NCBI GenBank assembly: GCA_900764025.1
Contig: CAAFMM010000438.1
Span: forward strand, 1 to 10,265
DNA length: 10,265 bases
DNA from: an uncultured Collinsella sp.
Lineage (GTDB): Bacteria > Actinomycetota > Coriobacteriia > Coriobacteriales > Coriobacteriaceae
Reading direction: 5' to 3'
How positions within the stretch are numbered: the first letter of the stretch is position 1; each line of letters starts with the position of its first letter. The notes below the pieces were generated by a model. That model ran no database searches, was not told where the DNA came from, and saw nothing but the letters and a program-made list of their open reading frames with translations. Shown here one piece after another: positions 7,093 through 10,265 of this stretch. The position numbers were made by a program, and so were the translations under genes.

Positions 7093-7147
7093 AGTATAGC
7101 CGCAAGCTAGTCATTTTGGGATGACTGGTTTAGGTAGGCGATATACT
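7093..7147. promoter_or_regulatory. Divergent promoter region with an 18-bp dyad (OPT gene / coaX)
   Basis: TATACT on the minus strand (7093-7098) is a good -10 for the OPT gene, and TATACT on the plus strand (7142-7147) is a good -10 for coaX. Neither has a consensus -35 box. Between them an inverted repeat, AGTCAT-TTTGGG-ATGACT (7109-7126), covers the position where both -35 elements should lie. This arrangement would suit a regulator that controls both genes. The -10 boxes are reasonable matches; the operator idea is inference. Confidence 0.45.
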
Positions 7148-7174
7148 GCTGGGCAGACGAAAGGAGCGCCGACG

Positions 7175-8026
7175 ATGCTTAATGGGTGCGCATATATATT
7201 GACGGTCGACGTGGGCAACACGTTCATTCGCTTTGGCCTATTTGCCGAGGATTCGGCTGCGGCGCAGGAATGTCCGCTTGCGACGTGCGAGATCACGACG
7301 CCGTCGAGCATCACGGCCGATGAGGCTCGTATGAGGCTCGCGCAGGTCATGGGCGCGCTGTCAGCCGATGCGGGCGTGCCGGGTGCACTCGTTCCCGCGG
7401 CCGCAGTGCTGAGCTGCGTGGTGCCGGCGCTCGAACGCCCATGGAAGGCGGCGCTTTCCCGTACCTGCACGGGGCGCGTGCTCACCGTGGGTCCGGGCCT
7501 CAAGACTGGCATGCCCGTCCACTACGACGACCCGGCCGAGATCGGCCCCGACCGCATCGCCGACGCCGTGGCGGCCCGTGCCGTCTACGGCTCTCCGTGC
7601 ATCGTGATCGACCTGGGCACCACGACCAATATCGAGGTCATCGACGCGCGTGGTACCTTTGTCGGCGGCGTTATCGCGCCGGGGCTGGCGCTCGGCGCCC
7701 GTTCGCTCTCGGCCGCTGCGGCGCGCCTGCCTCAGGTCGAGCCTTCGGCGCCAACGCATGTGATCGGTCGCAACACGCGCGAGGCCATGCGCTCGGGCGT
7801 GGTCTTGGGCGAGGTAGCCCGCATCGACGGCATGCTCGACATGGTGCTCGCCGAGATGCGCGCGACCAAGGCCGCGGGGGAGGGCGACGTGCCCATCGTC
7901 ATTACCGGCGACGATGCCGAGGCGCTCGCGGCGTTGGTCGGCCACAGCCTGACGGTAGACGACGCGCTGACGCTGCGGGGTCTCGCCGAGCTCTACCACA
8001 TCAACCAAAAGCCCCGCCGCGTGTAA
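7175..8026 (+). CDS. coaX: Type III pantothenate kinase (CoaX)
   Basis: This 283-residue cytoplasmic enzyme phosphorylates pantothenate with ATP, the first committed step of coenzyme A synthesis. Type III enzymes belong to the ASKHA fold and are typically about 250-270 residues. Motifs seen are DVGNTFIRFGLF (12-23; phosphate-binding Asp), GPDRIADAVAA (124-134; substrate-binding region), DLGTTTNIEVID (146-157; second nucleotide motif), GGVIAPGLALGARSL (164-178) and GRNTREAMRSG (198-208). I chose the ATG at 7175 because AAAGGAG lies eight bases upstream and DVGNT then falls at the usual distance from the start. The ATG at 7121 precedes the predicted -10 box and is rejected. The late motif usually written TGG reads TGDD (244-247) here. 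A TATACT -10 box lies 28-33 bases before the start. Confidence 0.93.
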   Translation: MLNGCAYILTVDVGNTFIRFGLFAEDSAAAQECPLATCEITTPSSITADEARMRLAQVMGALSADAGVPGALVPAAAVLSCVVPALERPWKAALSRTCTGRVLTVGPGLKTGMPVHYDDPAEIGPDRIADAVAARAVYGSPCIVIDLGTTTNIEVIDARGTFVGGVIAPGLALGARSLSAAAARLPQVEPSAPTHVIGRNTREAMRSGVVLGEVARIDGMLDMVLAEMRATKAAGEGDVPIVITGDDAEALAALVGHSLTVDDALTLRGLAELYHINQKPRRV

Positions 8027-8067
8027 AAGTGAGGGCGCCGGTGGGACATACGCCTCCACCTTTCACC

Positions 8068-8076
8068 TGCTACAAT
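8068..8076 (+). promoter_or_regulatory. Extended -10 promoter of the deoxycytidylate deaminase gene
   Basis: TGCTACAAT is an extended -10 element (TGn followed by TACAAT). No convincing -35 is seen, as is common for extended -10 promoters. It lies 42 bases after the coaX stop and 35 bases before the deaminase ATG, giving a short leader that contains GGAGG (8098-8102). The upstream in-frame ATG at 8075 overlaps the -10 box and cannot be a translated start from this promoter. Confidence 0.6.
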
Positions 8077-8110
8077 GGGTCAAACTATTGCGATTACGGA
8101 GGTGTCTGCC

Positions 8111-8635
8111 ATGTCGGACGATCTTCATCAAACTTCGTCAGGCAAGCGCCTGGACGTCATTAGCTGGGACGAGTTCTTTATGAGCGTGGCCATCGCCGCG
8201 CAGCGCCGCAGCAAGGACCCCAACACGCAGGTGGGTGCGTGCATCGCCAACACCAACCACCGCATCCTTTCGGTGGGCTACAACGGTACACCCTCGGCGC
8301 TCAACGACGACTTTTTCCCGTGGGGTACGAGCGACGACCCGCTGCAGGACAAGCACAACTACGTGGTCCATGCCGAGGCCAACGCCGTGCTCAATTACCG
8401 TGGCTCGCTCAAGGACCTCGAGGGTTCCACGGTCTACGTCACGCTGTTCCCGTGCCACGACTGCGCCAAGATTTTGGCGCAGGTGGGCGTGGGCGAGGTT
8501 GTCTACCTAGACAACAAGTACGCCGACACCGATGACGGCCGTATCAGCCGCCGCATTCTCGACTCCTGTGGCATCAGCTACCGCCAGGTCATCGTCGATG
8601 TCCAGATTGGTACCGGGGGACAGGCTCGACAGTAA
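8111..8635 (+). CDS. dCMP (deoxycytidylate) deaminase, ComEB-like
   Basis: This 174-residue zinc-dependent cytidine-deaminase-superfamily enzyme is predicted to convert dCMP to dUMP and so feed thymidylate synthesis. The zinc site is clear: HAE (87-89) gives the His ligand and catalytic Glu, and PCHDC (114-118) gives the two Cys ligands. The KDPNTQVGACI stretch (36-45) and GYNGTP (56-61) are typical of deoxycytidylate deaminases rather than of cytidine or tRNA adenosine deaminases. The start at 8111 is preceded by GGAGG at an eight-base spacing. Some relatives are annotated ComEB because of their place in Gram-positive competence operons, but no competence gene is visible here. Allosteric control by dCTP/dTTP is known in part of the family and cannot be judged from this sequence. 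Confidence 0.9.
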   Translation: MSDDLHQTSSGKRLDVISWDEFFMSVAIAAQRRSKDPNTQVGACIANTNHRILSVGYNGTPSALNDDFFPWGTSDDPLQDKHNYVVHAEANAVLNYRGSLKDLEGSTVYVTLFPCHDCAKILAQVGVGEVVYLDNKYADTDDGRISRRILDSCGISYRQVIVDVQIGTGGQARQ

Positions 8636-8805
8636 TATGCGTTGTCGCTATCTGATGACGAACGCAGCTCAAAGAGCCCCGTCCCAAATTGACTGCTCGT
8701 GAAAGTCGCGTCTGCGCGCATGGACGGCTCGTGAGCGGGTACACGGCTGTAGTAACATAGCTCTATCCGCGGGCGCGCCCGCGTTATTGTGAGAAAGGAG
8801 CCCCT
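8636..8805 (+). promoter_or_regulatory. Intergenic region before nfu with a 16-bp GC palindrome
   Basis: No gene is seen in these 170 bases. A perfect palindrome, CGCGGGCGCGCCCGCG (8768-8783), is followed by TTATTGT and then by the RBS AAAGGAG (8794-8800). It could be an imperfect terminator for the deaminase transcript or a regulator site. TAACAT (8753-8758) is a possible -10 without a clear -35. An eight-base direct repeat, GCTCGTGA, occurs at 8695-8702 and 8727-8734, the second copy forming part of GCTC-GT-GAGC. All assignments here are tentative. Confidence 0.35.
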
Positions 8806-9084
8806 GTGGCTGTTAACGAAGAGCTGCTTAAGAAGGTTCTTGAAGAGATTCGCCCCAACCTACAGGCCGACGGCGGCGACATGGAGTATATAGGCGTTGA
8901 TGACGAGGGCGTCGTCAAACTGGAGCTTCAGGGCGCCTGTGCCGGTTGTCCCATGAGCGCCCTGACGCTTTCCATGGGCATCGAGCGTATCCTCAAGGAG
9001 CACGTGCCCGGCGTTACGCGTGTCGAGCAGGTCAATGCCTCCGGCGAGACCGATGACCTGTACGACGAGTATGCGCCGTTCTAA
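8806..9084 (+). CDS. NifU C-terminal-domain (Nfu-type) iron-sulfur cluster scaffold/carrier
   Basis: This 92-residue protein is almost entirely one NifU C-terminal domain. An N-terminal helix (VNEELLKKVLEEIRPNLQ) leads to ADGGDMEYIGV, the beta strands, and the cluster-binding CAGC (C45 and C48) in GACAGCPMSALTLS. A closing VPGVTRVEQV strand (67-76) and a short acidic tail follow. Stand-alone proteins of this size carry or transfer [4Fe-4S] clusters to client enzymes, probably as dimers using one CxxC pair from each chain. The start is the GTG at 8806, with AAAGGAG five bases upstream; the next Met lies inside the domain. No suf or isc genes are visible, so it appears to stand apart from the main Fe-S assembly genes. 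Confidence 0.92.
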   Translation: MAVNEELLKKVLEEIRPNLQADGGDMEYIGVDDEGVVKLELQGACAGCPMSALTLSMGIERILKEHVPGVTRVEQVNASGETDDLYDEYAPF

Positions 9085-9097
9085 GAAGCGAAAGCTG

Positions 9098-9166
9098 CGG
9101 GCGATATGCTCCGCATAGACGTCACGCCCGAATATGCGGCTGCGAGCGCAAGGCCCGCGGCCGCAT
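9098..9166 (+). terminator. Tandem hairpins between nfu and lgt, second one terminator-like
   Basis: The first structure nests TATGC-TCC-GCATA (9105-9117) inside CGGGCG (9098-9103) paired with CGCCCG (9125-9130). The second pairs ATGCGGC (9134-9140) with GCCGCAT (9160-9166) and continues into TTTGT. The second could end the nfu transcript, although its T-run is short and its loop long. The sequence at 9134 also offers an in-frame ATG for lgt, but that codon is in the stem and lacks an RBS. Confidence 0.45.
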
Positions 9167-9193
9167 TTGTATGTAGGGAGCAGGGGGACCGAT

Positions 9194-10015
9194 ATGCTCA
9201 ACGACCTCTACCATATGCTTGATCCCGTCGCCATCTCGGCGGGGCCCATCACCATCTACTGGTACGGCTTGGCCTATGTGGTCGGCGCCCTGCTCACGGC
9301 GGTCGTCATGTACCGCACCCAGCATCGCTGGGGCTTTAACATCACGATTGACGACCTGACGAGTGTCGTGGTCGGCGTGGTCTTTGGCCTTATCATTGGC
9401 GCCCGCCTGTTCTACGTCATCTTTTACGGCGACGGCTACTACTGGGCGCATCCGCTCGAGATCTTTGCTACCAATGAAGGCGGCATGAGCTTCCATGGCG
9501 GCCTGGTGGGCGGCATCATCGGCGGCGTGCTCGTGTGCCGCATGTACAAGCTCGACGCCTGGACCATCGCCGACCTTGCCGTTATCGGTGCTCCGCTGGC
9601 CTTATGTCTGGGACGCTGCGCCAACTTTGTCAACGGCGAGCTGTGGGGCAAGCCGACCGATCTGCCCTGGGGCGTGATCTTTGGCGGCACCGCGGGCGAT
9701 ATGCCGCGCCATCCCTCCCAGCTCTACGAGGCATTCCTCGAGGGTATTGTGCTCTTTTGCATTCTGCAGGTGCTCAGCCGCAAAAAGCCGCTACTGCCCC
9801 AAGGCACGTTTATGGGCGTCTTTGTGATGGGTTACGGCATCGTTCGCTTTTTGATTGAGTTTGTGCGTGTGCCCGATGCGCAGCTGGGCTATCTGCTGGG
9901 CGGCGCCATCACCATGGGTCAGCTGCTGAGCCTGCCGCTCGTAATCGCGGGCCTGGCGCTCATCATCTTTGCTCGTCGCCGCAACCAACCCCAGCGCATC
10001 TACCTCGACGCTTAA
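9194..10015 (+). CDS. lgt: Phosphatidylglycerol:prolipoprotein diacylglyceryl transferase
   Basis: This 273-residue polytopic membrane enzyme transfers diacylglycerol from phosphatidylglycerol to the lipobox Cys of prolipoproteins, the first step of lipoprotein maturation. The early ITIYWYGLAYVVG (19-31) is typical of the family. FHGGLVGG (100-107) carries the conserved His. The Lgt signature is GRCANFVNGELWGKPTD (140-156), with the conserved Arg141 and Asn144. RHPSQLYEA (172-180) and FLIEFVRVPD (219-228) follow. About seven membrane segments are seen, and the basic RRRN tail is probably cytoplasmic. Length is near the usual 260-290. I chose the ATG at 9194 because AGGGGG lies six bases upstream; the ATG at 9134 would add 20 residues encoded by a hairpin. 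The stop codon overlaps the left arm of a repeat-like hairpin. Confidence 0.95.
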   Translation: MLNDLYHMLDPVAISAGPITIYWYGLAYVVGALLTAVVMYRTQHRWGFNITIDDLTSVVVGVVFGLIIGARLFYVIFYGDGYYWAHPLEIFATNEGGMSFHGGLVGGIIGGVLVCRMYKLDAWTIADLAVIGAPLALCLGRCANFVNGELWGKPTDLPWGVIFGGTAGDMPRHPSQLYEAFLEGIVLFCILQVLSRKKPLLPQGTFMGVFVMGYGIVRFLIEFVRVPDAQLGYLLGGAITMGQLLSLPLVIAGLALIIFARRRNQPQRIYLDA

Positions 10016-10050
10016 CCACCAAAAAGTGAACAGGCACCTTTGTGGTGGTT
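10014..10050. repeat. REP-like imperfect hairpin overlapping the lgt stop codon
   Basis: AACCACCA (10014-10021) is perfectly complementary to TGGTGGTT (10043-10050). The inner bases AAAGTG and CACCTTT pair with one bulge around the loop AACAGG, giving a 37-base hairpin. No T-run follows, so a classical terminator is unlikely. The shape and intergenic position suggest a dispersed palindromic repeat; I have an impression of similar sequences in Collinsella but could not check it. Confidence 0.55.
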
Positions 10051-10091
10051 CGCTGGGCAACGATGACAGAACCGTAACGTTTCCCCAGATA

Positions 10092-10130
10092 AAACCTGCC
10101 AAAATAAACCTGTCCCTTTTTGGCAGGTTT
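10092..10130. repeat. 13-bp perfect inverted repeat before the last gene
   Basis: AAACCTGCCAAAA (10092-10104) pairs without mismatch with TTTTGGCAGGTTT (10118-10130) around a 13-base loop. The loop contains AACCTGTCCC, whose reverse complement shares ACAGG with the loop of the preceding hairpin (10014-10050). It begins 42 bases after that hairpin and ends 19 bases before the next start codon. A repeat element is the favoured reading; an intrinsic terminator is less likely because only CTAG follows the stem. Confidence 0.55.
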
Positions 10131-10149
10131 CTAGAAAGGCTTTCGGACT

Positions 10150-10265
10150 GTGAAGGATTCCGACCTCTCCACAACGGCTGCGCGCGACGCTGCCCGCATC
10201 GTCTGGTTTAAGCGCTACCCCGCCAAGCAGACGCTCATCGCATTTTTGCTCGCGCTGTTGGCGAC
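10150..10265 (+). CDS. N-terminus of an unidentified, probably membrane-associated protein (partial)
   Basis: A GTG at 10150 opens a frame that stays open to the window end (38 codons): a polar start (VKDSDLSTTAARDAAR), a basic WFKRYPAKQ, then a hydrophobic run (TLIAFLLALLA). The pattern suggests a membrane protein or a signal anchor with its N-terminus inside. AAAGG at 10135-10139 gives a plausible RBS at a ten-base spacing. Too little is visible to name a family. Confidence 0.6.
   Translation, partial: MKDSDLSTTAARDAARIVWFKRYPAKQTLIAFLLALLA

Noticed and set aside
5750..7099. A 449-codon plus-strand open frame opposite the OPT gene
   Set aside because: Its product is an Asp/His/Gly-rich sequence with no domain. 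The opposite strand encodes a clear OPT protein with RBS, motifs and membrane segments.
7121..7174. An upstream start for CoaX at 7121
   Set aside because: It overlaps the dyad and precedes the -10 box. The ATG at 7175 has AAAGGAG and matches the family start.
9134..9193. An upstream start for Lgt at 9134
   Set aside because: The codon is in a hairpin stem without an RBS, and the added 20 residues are Arg/Pro-rich rather than membrane-like.
1..10265. CRISPR array, tRNA/rRNA genes, insertion sequences or prophage
   Set aside because: No regularly spaced direct repeats, tRNA cloverleaf, rRNA-like stretch, transposase, integrase or terminal inverted repeats with target duplications were seen.

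Overview
The window looks like chromosome from a GC-rich actinobacterium of the Coriobacteriia, most likely Collinsella or a close relative. The basis is the GC-rich codon use, an Ala/Lys/Asp-rich surface protein ending in an LAQTG-type sorting signal, and GTG starts. Short intergenic inverted repeats of a kind I associate with that group also fit. This is inference from sequence style; no search was run.

Layout. Bases 1-47 hold the last codons of a plus-strand gene, followed by a hairpin terminator. A minus-strand gene (175-1314) encodes a DUF389-family membrane protein with a well-formed EF-hand-like loop. A 307-base intergenic region leads into the dominant feature, a plus-strand gene of 1151 codons (1622-5077). 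It encodes a secreted protein with an N-terminal coiled coil, a CAP/SCP domain, a second coiled coil and a sortase signal. The run ends in back-to-back terminators (5145-5190 plus, 5198-5237 minus) that separate it from a convergent OPT-family transporter (5279-6982 minus). A divergent intergenic region then leads to a plus-strand housekeeping series: type III pantothenate kinase (coaX), dCMP/deoxycytidylate deaminase, a NifU C-terminal-domain Fe-S scaffold and prolipoprotein diacylglyceryl transferase (lgt). After lgt come two repeat-like hairpins and the first 38 codons of an unknown, probably membrane, protein.

How the parts relate. The housekeeping genes do not form one pathway: they cover CoA synthesis, dUMP supply for thymidylate, Fe-S assembly and lipoprotein lipidation. 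Each gap carries its own ribosome binding site and often a hairpin or -10 box, so they may be separately transcribed. The surface protein and Lgt are both part of the envelope but use different anchors (sortase versus lipid).

The most notable observation is a run of nine G residues (1795-1803) just after the signal peptide of the surface protein. Gain or loss of one G reaches a stop codon within a few codons, which is the layout of a phase-variation switch. Second-tier observations are the compositional block covering the CAP domain, a possible pseudoknot-forming leader on the OPT transporter, the EF-hand-like loop in the DUF389 protein, and the repeat-like hairpins after lgt.
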